64,000 nt of DNA from Entomortierella parvispora (taxonomy: Eukaryota; Mortierellomycota; Mortierellomycetes; Mortierellales; Mortierellaceae). Position numbers and translations under genes: made by a program. Below the pieces are notes generated by a model. It saw only the letters and a program-made list of their open reading frames with translations, was not told where the DNA came from and did not search any database. Positions 53,280-64,000 of the stretch are shown here, piece by piece. The stretch lies in assembly GCA_963573315.1 (NCBI GenBank), contig OY752145.1, positions 186,001 through 250,000 on the forward strand, in the 5' to 3' direction. Position 1 is the stretch's first letter, and every line of letters begins with the position of its first letter.

Positions 53280-54923
53280 TGTTTGATGATGGAGGGATGA
53301 GGAGGGAAGGGGGGGATGATGAGATGAGAAAGAGAAGGAAAGGAGAAGAAAAAAAAAGAAAAAAAAACCAGATTCAAGAAAAGGCCGAGTGAGTGCCCCT
53401 CATCTGCCTTTCTCGTTCCTGTTTCGGTCCTTGAAAATTGAAGAGCTGAGAGAGGCCCCTGCTGGCACGCAGGCTGTGGACTGTGCAGAAGACAGTGCTC
53501 TCTCTTTCTCTCTTTCTTTCTCCTTCTGCCTCTTTGCTGCTCCCGCCGCCCCACGGCTACTTCTTTATCCGAGGGAACCACGTCTGATGACGAATCACGG
53601 CAGGTCTGGTCTCCTGGCATCCGTCGCCACCAATGCACCTCCCAGTCCGTTTGACTGATCGTCATACATGGATACTCCTCTCCCATTCTTGCTGGCCTCG
53701 AGTTGACCACCCCGCCGATCCGATCGACAGACATCACGGAACCAGGGTCTTTTTTGGCTGTTGGATTTCATTCTTTCAGTTCACACGTGAAGAAAATAGA
53801 GACAGATTTGCAGACGGTCTTTCTTTCTGGCCCTGACCTCTTTTTCCCCTCGCAGCGCGTCTCGCCTTTGTCATCCTGTCGCCACTATTGCCTCCAGTCG
53901 CCCGTGCCCTTGGCGGCTTGTCCTGTGTGCGTCCACTACTCTGTCGGCCTTGCCTTATCGTTCCTGTCTGATTGAAGCTGACCTGTCATCATCATTCTGC
54001 CCGCAGATGACTGACTGATACACGCCGCTGAAACTGCAACTACAGTGGAGCCTTTGCGATCTGCCGATCACCACTCATTTGGGGGGACGATACAGCATGT
54101 TCAATTGAAGATCGGCCTACCCCACTCTGCCATTGCGCCTCCTTCTTTTCCAGCCAGTCAAGTCAGTACCTACTGTACATCGACTGACCACTCAGTTGCC
54201 TCGATTGACCACTCAGTTGCCTCGATTGACCACACAATTGCCTCGATTGACCCTCGGCGCTGTCGATTTTGTCCACAATCACTCAACCCTTGTCTCTGGC
54301 TCTCACTCTTTATTCTTCAAGCTTCAAGCTAGCTATTATTAACCAGTCAGTTGCCATCCGATTCGATATTCTCTTGCACGCGCCACGTCCGCACTACCTT
54401 GATCTCCACCTCGGTCTATGCTCCAGTCTTCCTGTCTCTTGATAATCTGGTAGTGGCTTTCAATTTGGCATACTGTCCTCCGTTGCCTTTGCGACATGCA
54501 CTGCACTTGCAGTCTGCCCTCCTACCAGCCGACATACGTCGCTCTGTGCTGACTCTTTCACGGTATTTTTGCCAGTCTGATCCACTGGACTGTCCCTTTA
54601 ACTCACCTCTTCTTTTTCTTTCTCTCATCTCTCCAGCAGATTGCACCCAATGAAGGTTGAAGAGGATTTCATGTTTGTTGCCAGAGAATGAGGCGAGACA
54701 GAGATAGCAGAAACCTCGCTTGCGGCTGATGAGTGCCTGTTTTTCTCGACACTAGAAAGAAGCGACTGGCCCGATCGGATCGAGTTCCTTTCGCCACCAG
54801 TTTGTTTTCATTCATCACCATTATCAAGTACGCGGAAAGGTAGTGAAATGGGGTATCAACAACTTTTGTTTATTTTGACCATTGGATGCGAGTCTGAGCG
54901 AAAGAAATGACCGCCTCTCTTTC
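53280..54923. other. Promoter region of elongase and 3' region of thioredoxin-like gene A
   Basis: 1.6 kb. From about 54050 to 54920 the sequence is similar to 56650-57220, so it belongs to the duplicated unit. It includes the 21-bp tandem repeat at 54182-54252. No protein gene. Confidence 0.5.
54182..54252. repeat. 21-bp tandem repeat, three copies plus a partial one
   Basis: Units at 54182, 54203 and 54224, each of the form GA(C/T)TGACCAC(T/A)CA(G/A)TTGCCTC, followed by GATTGACC at 54245-54252. The units are nearly identical, so the expansion is recent. It is absent from the corresponding segment near 56690-56760. Confidence 0.8.
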
Positions 54924-56047
54924 TTATTCCTCCTTGGCGGCAACCTCCTCGGCTGCAGTCTCGAGAACAACATCGACCTTCTTCTCTTCCACCTCCACCT
55001 GAGTGGAGGCCTCCTGTTCCTTCAGCGCCAACTCCAAGGCCGCGCGGAATGGCTCCCTTGGATTTCCAACGTACGTGACCACGTTGTCAACCACCAAGAC
55101 CACGCAAGGGATTGCTCTGTACTCGCAGGCCTTGTAGACGGCTACAAAAAACAGAGAACAAATAAACATTGTCAGCCGGCTTGAAGACCAAATGAAGCTT
55201 GCACAGAAACATGCAAATCAGCCCAATTTGGAGCCGATTCCTCTGCAAGAAAAAAAATCTCCTTGAGGTCTCTTGTGTTCCGCGCCCCAAACCATTGCGA
55301 TCATTACAGCAATTAGATAATAAACTTACTGTCTCGGGCATGGCCCTCGGGGGTATCAACATAAACGGTGTAACGGAACTCTTCTTTCTTGGTCTCCAAG
55401 AACTCCTTGACCTTCTCGACATCGTGATCCTTGGGTCTGAACATGGCCTCGTTGTTAATACCGACAATTGCAACCTTGCCGGTGTATTTCTCAGCGAGAT
55501 CCGAGAGCTCAGGTCCAGCATCCACACATGGTCCGCACCTTGTGGTCAAGAAATAGAACGCGTTAGTTCTTGAGTCTCCGACGAATCCCCAACGTGCGTG
55601 CTATGGAAACAATTGAGCTGACATCCCTGTTATAGCTTACCAGGTTGCCCAAAAATCAAGAGCGACAATCCGCTCCACACCAAAGAACTTGGGGCCACTA
55701 ACGTGTTCCAACGGCTCGATAGCTGCCAAAGCATCAACCTTTTCGCCGACCTTGGGAGAAACCCATCCTTCGCGGAAGCAGGCGGGGGGGCCGGCCTTCA
55801 GCTTTTCGCGAATGGACTCGTAGGACACAATGTTAAACTTGGAGAGGATGACGAAAGGGTCTTCGACACCAATCTCCTTGGTCTTGACCTTGAATTCCTC
55901 AACGGCAACCCAGTAGGGCTCTTCTTCCCACTTGTCCTCGTATTTCTTCGAGAAGGGAGTGTATAGGATATCGATATAGGCATCCCAAAGAAGCTCTTCA
56001 AGAGCCTCCTCCTCGTCGACAGGAACAGTCTTGGCGGTGTCGGTCAT
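54924..56047 (-). CDS. Thioredoxin-like protein A with novel N-terminal domain
   Basis: Three exons (56047-55641, 55538-55330, 55141-54924) encode 277 residues. Residues 1-125 are an unrecognised, mainly helical domain (LLWDAYIDILYTPFSKKYED, EEFKVKTKEIGVEDPFVIL) ending in KAGPPACFREGWVS. The C-terminal half is a thioredoxin fold close to TlpA-type proteins: ALDFWATW, CGPC (137-140), ELSDLAEKYTGKVAIVGINNE, FRYTVYVDTPEGHARD and RAIPC with the cis-Pro217. Intron 1 splits the active site between Trp136 and Cys137. An acidic/Lys tail (VEVEEKKVDVVLETAAEEV) follows. No signal peptide, so cytosolic. Probably a thiol-disulfide oxidoreductase whose partner is unknown. It is near-identical to gene B. 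Confidence 0.88.
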
Positions 56048-57220
56048 ATTTTGGTTGTGGTAGTGGGTTAAGTAAGAGGGAAAGTAATGAAGGATATGTT
56101 CGAAGTAGTGGAGGGTTGAGAGAGAAAGGGAAGAAAAGAGAAACAAAGCCGCGAGGGAAAGATGCTCTCCTTTTAAAGAACCCAAAGGGTTGGGCGATCG
56201 CACCATCAGCGGCTCCACTTGTGCAAGCGACGTTTGCCCTGCTTTCGCCTCCTTGGCTCTCTCTCACACCGATGGTTTCTACATACATATTCGCCCACAG
56301 CGCTTTTGCAATCTTTACTTCAATAACACCGTCTTCCAACCCGTAAAGGTTGTCTAGTCATTCTTTCAGGAACGAATACCACACTGGAATCCGCAGTATC
56401 TCCAAGGTGATACCAAAAAGTCGGCTCTCGGTACAACACTGGGGGGCGAGGGTTGGTCAGGTGGAAGCATGGTTGACCAAGGAAGGAAAGAAACATCTCA
56501 AGGACAAAGACCTTCTGGGGCTGAACGATGGAGGGCAAAGGGCTGTGAGAGCGCAATCCTTCGGTCCACGCATCCGAGTTGGCCAATCCTGTCGCGCAAG
56601 AATTCCCACAGTTCATGTGCTCCTGCTGGAGGGCTCTCGATCTTCCCCCTCCCATCTGAGATATTGCTCCGCGTTCAATTGAAGACCGTCGCTCGCCCCG
56701 ACTCTGCCAATTGCCTTTCCTATCGATAACAGCCTGGTAGACTCGATTGAGCGCCCAGCTGTACTGCCTTGATAGATCTTTGGCACCGTCTATTTCTCCA
56801 CAATCTGTCTCCCGCGCTGTTTTGCCCTTCATTTCAAGTTATCATCTTTCAATTCCCACTCTCATCCTCGCGTTATATTCGCAGCACTACCTTGATCTTT
56901 ATCGCGGCCTGTAACCCAGTCCTCCTCCTGTCTCTTGATATTCTAACTTGCACAGCACGCTTGTGGCGTTCAGTGTGAAGCCCCCACCTCCCACCCCCCT
57001 CAGTGAAAGTTGAAGAGAATTTCGTGTTTCCTACCAAGGTAATGGGTAGTGAAAGAGTGGTGGCAGACCCCTGTCCAGAGGTTATTGGGCGCTTGTTTAT
57101 ATCGACAACAGAAAAGGTCCTTTTTGCTCCAGTTTGTTTTCATATCACCAGTCCAACTGCATGAGAAGATAGTAAGATTGGCATCAACAGTCTTTCTTTA
57201 ACTTTATCCAAGAATGCTCT
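56048..57220. promoter_or_regulatory. Promoter of gene A and duplicated 3' segment of gene B
   Basis: A TGGGTTCTTTAAAAGGAGAGC element on the minus strand (about 56165-56185) sits about 120 bp above the start of gene A, and its counterpart is above gene B. Sequence around 56440-56640 (CAGGTGGA(A/G)GCATG, CTGCTGGAGGGCTCT) recurs at 58800-58975. No other gene. Confidence 0.5.
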
Positions 57221-58397
57221 TTATTCCTCCTTGGAGGCGACCTCCTCGGCTGCAGTCTCGAGAACGACGTCAACCTTCTTCTCCTCCACCTCCACCTGAG
57301 TGGAGGCCTCCTGTTCCTTCAGCGCCAACTCCAAGGCCGCGTGGAATGGCTCCCTTGGATTTCCAACGTACGTGACCACGTTGTCAACCAGCAAAATCAC
57401 GCAAGGGATTGCTCTGTACTCGCAGGCCTTGTAGACGGCTATAAGAAAAAAAAGAGAACAGAACAGATAAACATTGTCAGCCATGATGGCCAAATGAAGC
57501 TCTCACTGAAGTGTCCAGATTAGAAGATTAGCCCAAATATAGAGCCGATACCCCCACAAGAACAATAAAGAAATCTCCATGAAGCCTTCCAGCACCCAAA
57601 CCGTGTCGACCATAAAAGCAACTAGACGTTCAACTTACTGTTTCGGGCATGGCCCTCGGGGGTATCAACATAGACGGTGTAACGGAACTCTTCCTTCTTG
57701 CTCTCCAAGAACTCCTTGACCTTCTCGACATCGTGATCCTTGGGTCTGAACATGGCCTCGTTGTTAATACCGACAACTGCAACCTTGCCGGTGTATTTCT
57801 CGGCGAGTTCCGAGAGCTCAGGTCCGGCGGCCACGCATGGCCCACACCTTTTTGACAAGAACAAATTGAAACCAATTAAAAGAAAACGCGTTAGTTTCCG
57901 GAGTTCCCCAAAGGATCCACAACGACGCACGGAAACAGACTATCAGAGGAAGGACAATCGCTCCGGCTGACATCCTTGTTTATAACTTACCAAGTTGCCC
58001 AAAAGTCAAGAGCGACAATCCGTTCCACACCAAAGAACTTGGGGCCGCTGATGTGTTCCAATGGCTCGATAGCTGCCAAAGCGTCAAACTTTTCGCCAAT
58101 TTTGGGAGAAACCCATCCTTCACGGAAGCAGGCAGGGGGTCCAGCCTTCAGCTTATCGCGAATGGACTCGTAGGACACAATGTTAAACTTGGAGAGGATG
58201 ACGAAAGGGTCCTCGAGACCAATCTCCTTGGTCTTGACCTTGAATTCCTCAACGGCAGCCCAGTAGGACTCTTCTTCCCACTTGTCTTCGTATTTCTCCG
58301 CGAAGGGAGTGCAAAGGATATCGATATAGGCTACGCGGAGAAGCTCCTTCACAGTCTCGTCTTCGTCGACAGGAACGGTCTTGGTGGTGTCAGTCAT
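57221..58397 (-). CDS. Thioredoxin-like protein B with novel N-terminal domain
   Basis: Exons 58397-57991, 57847-57639 and 57438-57221 have the same lengths and phases as gene A and encode 277 residues. The active site is CGPC with following VAAGPELSELAEKY. The N-terminal domain repeats FKVKTKEIGLEDPFVIL and KAGPPACFREGWVS, and the cis-Pro loop is RAIPC. Changes from gene A are scattered and conservative (WDAYIDILYTPF against RVAYIDILCTPF), which suggests purifying selection after a tandem duplication that included flanking DNA. A Cys at the start (ILCTPF) is unique to B. Cytosolic and redox-active by inference. Confidence 0.88.
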
Positions 58398-59224
58398 TTT
58401 TCGATGTGGTAGTGGGTGAAAGACGAGATGGAAGTGTGGGAATGGTGCTCTGGAAGGAGGAAGGGAAGAACTCAATTGCAGAACGGAAGAAAAGAGAAAG
58501 AGAAAGAAGCTCTCCATTTTAAAGAACCCAAAATGGCACAAAGATCGCACCATCAGCAGCACCACTTGTGTAAACAACGTCAACTCTCTCTCTGTCTCTT
58601 GCCTCCCTGACCCTCTCCTTCTCTCTCACGCACACACTCTCTCTCGCACCAATGGCTTCTAGGCACCTGTTTGGCCGCAGTACCTTCACAGGCCTCACCT
58701 GAGTCACCTCTACAACTCAACCTTCCAACCCGCAAAGTCTTCTAGTCCGCAAGAACTCCAAGATGGCACCACACAAGTCGGCTCTCACTTCGGCACTGGC
58801 GGGCGAGGGCGGTCAGGTGGAGGCATGAAACACCACAAGGACAAAGACCAACTGGAGCAGAAATGAGAAGGAAAGGCACAGGGGTGCAAGAGCGCTATCC
58901 TCCGGCCTGCTCTGGCCAATCCCGTCGCGCAAAAATTCCCACAGTCCTTGTGTTCCTGCTGGAGGGCTCTTGATCTTTTTTTTTTTTCTTTGAGAATTTG
59001 CTCCAACATCATTTCTGTTTTCTAGATGATCTGAAGTATGAACATCTTTTTTCTTTGAGGTTTTGCTCCCATGTACCTTTGTATCATTCTGCTTTCTAGC
59101 ATGTTCTTTGCCTTTTTATTGGTAGTGCTCGAGAAAATAAAGATAGTAAAGATAGTAAAAATAGTAAAACGCAACTCCCGAATCACTGTACTCTCTCTCT
59201 CTTGGGACGCGACGGGTTCCGCGT
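58398..59224. promoter_or_regulatory. Promoter of gene B and 3' spacer of gene C
   Basis: Contains TGGGTTCTTTAAAATGGAGAGC on the minus strand (about 58510-58531), the counterpart of the gene A element. A T run near 58977-58987 and repeated AAGATAGTAAAAATAGTAAAA (59140-59167) lie toward gene C. No coding likeness. Confidence 0.5.
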
Positions 59225-60271
59225 CTACTCTTCCTTGGGACCCGAAGTGGCCTCAATGCCGGCTTCCAGCGCTGCTGTGAAAGCGTCACTCTCGAAATTG
59301 CCCACGAACGAGACCTTGTTATCAACAATGATCAGGATGCAAGGGACACCCAAGTACCCAGCCTTCAGGAAGACGTCTGTACAAGCAAAGAGCGAAGTTA
59401 GATCAAGTCAAAAACCTCGTTTATCGCTCCACACAGAACTTTTTTTTTGTGCATTCGTTCGACTGTTTTTGAGGTCTTACCATTCTTGATGTGGTGACTT
59501 TCGCTGTCAATGACCACGGTGTAGCGCATGCCATCCTTCTTTTCCTCGACAACAGCCTTGACTTTTTCAGCGTCATGGGGTTTGTCAGGTCCGAAAATCG
59601 CTTCGTTGTTGATGCCAACGACCGCAATCTTGCCGGCGTACTTGTCCGCCAAGTCCGAGATCAAGGGTGCAGCTTCCATGCAGGGTTTGCACCTGTCAAT
59701 AAAAAAGTTGACCCCCCCACGACAGTGGAGGAAAAAAGAAAATATGGAGGTTCAGTCCAAGAAAGTGATACACATATAGACTACACACAAACACGCGCGC
59801 TCGATGTTTATCCGGCAGCGTCAAAAGAAACAAACATATTGTCGACTTTTGCTCAAAAGAAACTTACCAAGTCGCCCAAATGTCAAAGACCACCACTCGT
59901 TGTTCGCCCGTGTACTTGGGCCCGGCAAGGTAATAGCACTTGTCGACCACCTCCTTGACCTCAACAGTCTGACCAATGAACTCGCTTACCCAGCCCTCTC
60001 GAAAGCATGCTGGGGGTCCAGCCTTGAAGTGGTCACGGATGTCTTCATACTGCTTGAAGCTTCCCTTCCTTCTGAAGCACTCGATAGGATCTTCAGTGAT
60101 TCCGAGGGTCTTGGCGTAGGCTTTGAAGCTCTCGACAGCTTCCCAAAACTCGGCCTCGACAAACTTCTCCTCGTACTTTGTCTGGAAGGGCTCGGCTAAG
60201 TAGGTGACGTAACCTTTGCGGAGACCAACTAGTTGGTCTTCAGTCAAAGGCTGGCGTTGGTCGTCGGACAT
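59225..60271 (-). CDS. Thioredoxin-like protein C with CKPC active site
   Basis: Three exons (60271-59868, 59692-59481, 59376-59225) encode 255 residues. Starts MSDDQRQPLTEDQLVGLRKG. The N-terminal domain keeps the family signature FKAGPPACFREGWVS, and the end of exon 1 is VVFDIWATW. After the intron the active site reads CKPC (136-139), with Lys in place of Gly, followed by ISDLADKYAGKIAVVGINNE. The cis-Pro loop is LGVPCILIIVDNKVSFVG. It lacks the long acidic tail of A and B, ending in TSGPKEE. A positively charged residue between the cysteines alters redox potential in other thioredoxins, so C may differ in role. It is a more distant paralogue than A and B are to each other. Confidence 0.87.
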
Positions 60272-60771
60272 GGTGCTGGAGGTTCTGGGTGTGGTGGTGG
60301 TGGTTGTAGTGGTTGTAGTGGTGTGGATAGAGAGGAAGAGAGGGCAATGGGGGTGAACTTTTATGCAAAGGAAGAGCTCGTCAAACAAAAACGCCAATTG
60401 CACCCTCGTTACCCCTCGCCCTGTGCTTCGCCCGCCTTTGTGTCCAGCGGGACACTTTTTTTGGTGCTCTCTCAACACCAATGTTTGTCCTACGAAACAG
60501 GCACGCCATCTGACTTTCCTTTTCGCACCAAGTACTCAACTCTATTGCAAAGATGGTTGTACTTGAGGCACGATCGACTTTGACGCCCCATGGTGGGTCT
60601 CGGACCAGGAGGCAGCCAGAACAAAAAAACACAGAAAGTCGACGAAATTAGTCTACAATTCAATACGTGGCAGAATCCGCGGCCTAGAGAATGACATCTA
60701 CTCTGGGCTCTACTTCTTTACTTCTTTCATCATCGCTTCCATACTACTATCTAGATGCAGGTTGCTTCTTT
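60272..60771. other. Promoter of gene C and 3' end of the mannosyltransferase
   Basis: 500 bp. GTGGTGGTGGTTGTAGT units (60293-60325) lie just above the start of gene C. No gene is recognised. Confidence 0.5.
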
Positions 60772-62446
60772 TCAGTTATCCAGATCCTCAAGATAGGTCT
60801 GTGGTTTTCCGCCCACGATAGACAGAAATTTGTTTGTGCAGGACTGGTACTCGCGATCTAGAAGGGAACGACTTGTCAGTATCTTGCACTTTACGCGATT
60901 TCTGTCACTCTGCAAGAGGCGATGAATAACCTACTCAAGTTTATCGCAGGGTCACAATGACACTTTGCCTGGAGCTCTGGGTCTGCAGGGCAGTTGAAGA
61001 ATGGAAGGTGGTAGTATCCAATCTCGCGAAAAAAATGAACCTGATCTTTGGGTAGCAGCAGTGCAGCCGCGATGGAATGGACGGGCGCGTCACCCCATCT
61101 TTCGTAAAAGAACCCACCGGCCTCATCTAGATGCTCAAAGTATTTTGAATAGCCCTCTCCTCGTAACCAGCGCGCGTCCGCAATCTCGAAATTAGACCAG
61201 AAATGGCAACCCTAAGAAGCAGACGAATCCAAAAAGGAATAAAGCTGAGCCCCGACAAATGATTCGTTGTCTCCGTAGTTGACTACAGGCACTATCCACA
61301 TACGTTGTAAGACTCCCCGTCGTCATCAGAGATTAAAGAGAGGAGATTGTCTTTGTCCAAAAGCTCTGGGTATTTTCTCATGAAGTCTTTTGTGGTATTC
61401 CAGAGTGTTGGTATTGTCTCTGCATATTCCTTCAAGGAAATCGTGAACCCTGAGAAAATGACATTGCAATTGAAGAACGGTTCCAGTCAGATTCAATACC
61501 CAAAAAAAAACCAAAGAGTCGAACCCGAGTATCCAGCTCGCACCATATTTCTTGTTATTGTCCTGCATGTACAAGAACGGGTCAAAGTCGATGTCGCAGG
61601 TGTACTTGACATTCGGTTCAATACGCCAATAGTAGTCGAATGGCAGAAGAGCTTCGTGCAGGAAGAAGAATCCTGACTGGTACCTGGGTGGTGTTTTTCC
61701 AAGGATTAGCAAAAAAAAAAAAAAAAAAAGTCTGTTTCGGATCCTTCCCCTCGTTGATCTGTGCTGTGCTGCACTCACCTGCACATGTGGCGATAGCTCT
61801 CGCTCCCTCCATAGATGATCTTCCTCATCCTGTGCCTCGTCTTCTCAGCTCGTTCTTGTGAGATCCAACTCGGATAGCTCCAATGTTCCTTCGGGATCGC
61901 TCCAAAAGTCATCTGGGCTTTGCTCGTCGTACGCATCGTCAGCTCAAAGTCCTTTGTGAAAGGAACGTCATTCAAAAACACGTAAGGATACTCGTAATTC
62001 CGATTGAATCGATCCTCGATCTCTCGTACGGTCTGTCTGGCGCTGTGTAGGTCTCGCTCACGGACCAACATGACAAACACCGCGTTGGCTTTCCGGCTCG
62101 GGATCTTTGGCGCCATTGGGTATGGAATCTGGATGGGTTTTTGTTGAGGTGTCGCTTGGTTGGACTGAATAGACTCATGCAGCTTTGCAAGTTTTTGCTT
62201 TTGGTGATGATGATGATGGTGATGACGGTGGTCGCCGCTGTTACTGCTCCCTTGAATAGACGGATCGCTTTGAAGATGAACAGCGTCGGGGATATCCGGG
62301 AGTCCATCCAATTCTGAGGTTAGCAACAGATGGGGTCTGTCTTTTGTGACATGGTACCGATAAGTGGCGACTACTGCGTACAGAACCAAAGCTGAAGTGA
62401 CGATCAGCAGCGTGTTCTGGCTCTGCTTTGATCTCTGTGGCCACAT
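60772..62446 (-). CDS. KRE2: Alpha-1,2-mannosyltransferase, GT15 family (Kre2/Mnt1 type)
   Basis: Five exons (62446-61779, 61683-61544, 61449-61304, 61211-60935, 60857-60772) keep phase and give 438 residues, as in yeast Kre2 (442). A short basic N-terminus is followed by one signal-anchor helix at 11-29 ([19 protein letters not shown]), then a stem with a seven-His stretch. The catalytic domain begins [15 protein letters not shown] and contains [86 protein letters not shown] and [18 protein letters not shown], all diagnostic of GT15. The conserved Glu in SNFEI is the residue family work links to catalysis. It acts in the Golgi, adding alpha-1,2-mannose to O- and N-glycans. It splits the thioredoxin-like array between genes C and D. 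Confidence 0.95.
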
Positions 62447-62760
62447 CGTCGAGTCCTGTTCTGTGCGACGAGGGGATGGGGGAGTTGAATCTGTCCGGCG
62501 ACTGGAGTCCACGCGACTGTACGCTGGGCGAGGTCAGGTCAAGTCCTGGTCAGTTGAATGAGATGGGAATGAGCAAGGGAGGGAGTGAACAAAGAGGACA
62601 AGCGGTGGTGATCCTTTCCGCACTCCTTTTTCCTTGCCCTCCTTTTTTGTCTTTTGCTTTGCCACCAAAAATGGCCTTTTTGCATTCCGCAAGTGTTTTC
62701 TCAAGTGTTTTATTGATGTGGTCTTTGATTGTCTTTTATCATCGCCTCACGCACCTTTTC
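62447..62760. promoter_or_regulatory. Promoter of GT15 gene and 3' spacer of gene D
   Basis: 314 bp, T-rich toward gene D. No motif I can name; no gene. Confidence 0.4.
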
Positions 62761-63193
62761 TTATTCTTCCCATTCAGCCCCTTCAGCAAGCAGTTCTAGT
62801 GCCTTTTCCAGAGTCTCTCTGAACCCATCCTGTGGAGACCCCACATAGATGACCTCGCCGTCGACCACGAGAACTAGGCATGGGATTCCCCTGTATCCGG
62901 CTGGCTTGTACACCGCTACAGAAGGGTGGGAGGGAAAGAAAGGTATCATTGTCAGCAAGTTGGTCAGAGTACGCTTCAGGGCCGCCTCAAATTGCTGTGC
63001 AGTCTCCTTTTTTTGCGATTGAGGTCCGTGTCCCATCCACAGCCCATCCAAGGCAAAATGGAAACTGAAGAGGTAGGAGTTGAGGATGGTAGGAACTGCA
63101 AACAGCACACGCGTACTCGTGGCCACATGTTCCCCTCATGCAACCTTGTTTTCTTGTCTTGTTTTCGTTTACGACCCTCAATTGATGTCAACA

Positions 63194-63226
<33 letters not shown>

Positions 63227-64000
63227 GCCAAAAAGAACAAAATGAGACTTACTTTCTTTTGCAAAGCCATCGTCTGTGTCAACGTAGATCGTGTACCGGA
63301 AGCCATCCCGATGTGCCTCCAAGAAATCGACCAGTCTTTCCACATTGGCCTCCTTGGTCTCCCCAAAGATACTCTCGTTGTTGATCCCGACCACGGCTAC
63401 TCGACCCTGGAACTCATCCGCGAGATCCGAGAGTCCAGGTCCAGCTTCCTCACAAGGACCACACCTGTTTTTGTTACCGACCAGGTTTTGTTTGTTGTTT
63501 GTTGTTTTGTTGTGAGGGCGCGTGTACACAAGGAATCAGAAAGAGAGAGAGAAAAAAAGGGTTGGATTTGGTTGGTTCGCCCAGGAAGCAAAAATACAAA
63601 ACACACATGTCACCCATCACGCAATGGGAGATTTCGCGGAACACAAACGTCAAGAAAAATTCAAGGGCGCGTGAGAGAAGTTGAATCAATTGAAACAGGC
63701 GAGACCGAGGCAAGGTCGGATAGAGCCGTCCAATGGGTTCGTGCAAACAGATAAAAAGCCAACGGCAAACAACAGAGAGGACGGGAGTGAGGGAAAGAGA
63801 GAGTGGAAAGACGCGATTAACACCACCATTTTTTTTCTTTCTTTTGAGAGCTTTACAGGAAGAGTACGTCCTTTTTTTTCTCCTATTTCCGTTAGGACAA
63901 GCAGGTCCTCGGAACGTTTGAGAAGGAAAAAAAGCTCCCCATTTTTTCATCTAATAGCCAAAAAAAAAGGATCAAAGCTTACCAGGATGCCCAAAAGTCA
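62761..64000 (-). CDS. Thioredoxin-like protein D, cut by the window end
   Basis: The last bases of exon 1 (64000-63983) encode DFWASW, with the Trp codon split by the intron as in genes A to C. Exon 2 (63464-63253) gives CGPCEEAGPGLSDLADEFQG, VAVVGINNESIFGETKEANV and FRYTIYVDTDDGFAKE. Exon 3 (62915-62761) gives TVYKPAGYRGIPCLVLVVDG and ends with ELLAEGAEWEE. Motifs and intron positions are those of the array, so it is the fourth member. The N-terminal domain lies beyond the window. The CGPC site is intact and the cis-Pro is followed by Cys (IPC). A CT run (63205-63228) sits in intron 2. Confidence 0.85.

Noticed and set aside
1-64000. tRNA, rRNA, transposase and CRISPR arrays
   Set aside because: I looked for B-box-like GGTTCGAATCC sequences, ribosomal RNA segments, transposase or reverse-transcriptase motifs and regularly spaced repeats and found none that hold up. 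The near match at 43414 lies within a coding exon.

Overview
The window is eukaryotic nuclear DNA from a filamentous fungus. Genes are split by short GT-AG introns, AATAAA signals follow several stop codons, and the intergenic DNA is full of poly-A/T, CT/GA and GT microsatellites. The gene content is fungal: a Kre2/Mnt1 mannosyltransferase, an Elo2/Elo3-type elongase and a farnesylated Ydj1-type chaperone. My guess is an early-diverging lineage such as Mortierellomycota; this is an inference from gene style and not proven.

Layout. 1-5.2 kb: three members of an unrecognised ~269-aa family, one cut by the window edge and one with a signal-peptide exon. 6.5-13.8 kb: housekeeping genes: a DnaJ class A chaperone divergent from UTP6, then a mitochondrial tricarboxylate carrier. 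14-17.8 kb: S-adenosylmethionine decarboxylase with a long, probably intron-containing leader. 18.4-33 kb: a lineage-specific block of SANT/Myb-repeat genes, four intact single-exon copies and two decayed copies. Inserted among them are a nine-exon tRNA isopentenyltransferase (MOD5 type) and a pair of four-helix membrane proteins. 33-46.5 kb: an HMG-box/polyglutamine regulator, two single-pass membrane proteins (one with a LEA-2-like C-terminal domain) and a low-complexity protein, separated by long purine/pyrimidine-rich intergenic DNA. 49-53 kb: an epoxide hydrolase and a fatty-acid elongase. 54.9-64 kb: an array of four thioredoxin-like genes on the minus strand (the last cut by the window end), interrupted by a GT15 mannosyltransferase.

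The ordinary genes cover translation and ribosome assembly (UTP6, MOD5), polyamines (AdoMetDC), mitochondrial citrate export and lipid elongation (carrier plus elongase), protein folding and glycosylation. The parts most likely to be undescribed are the Myb-repeat family, whose N-termini look like mitochondrial presequences and whose members share a promoter module, and the thioredoxin-like array, whose N-terminal domain carries a strictly conserved PPACFREGWVS motif. Exon boundaries were read by eye from GT/AG sites, reading phase and family alignment.
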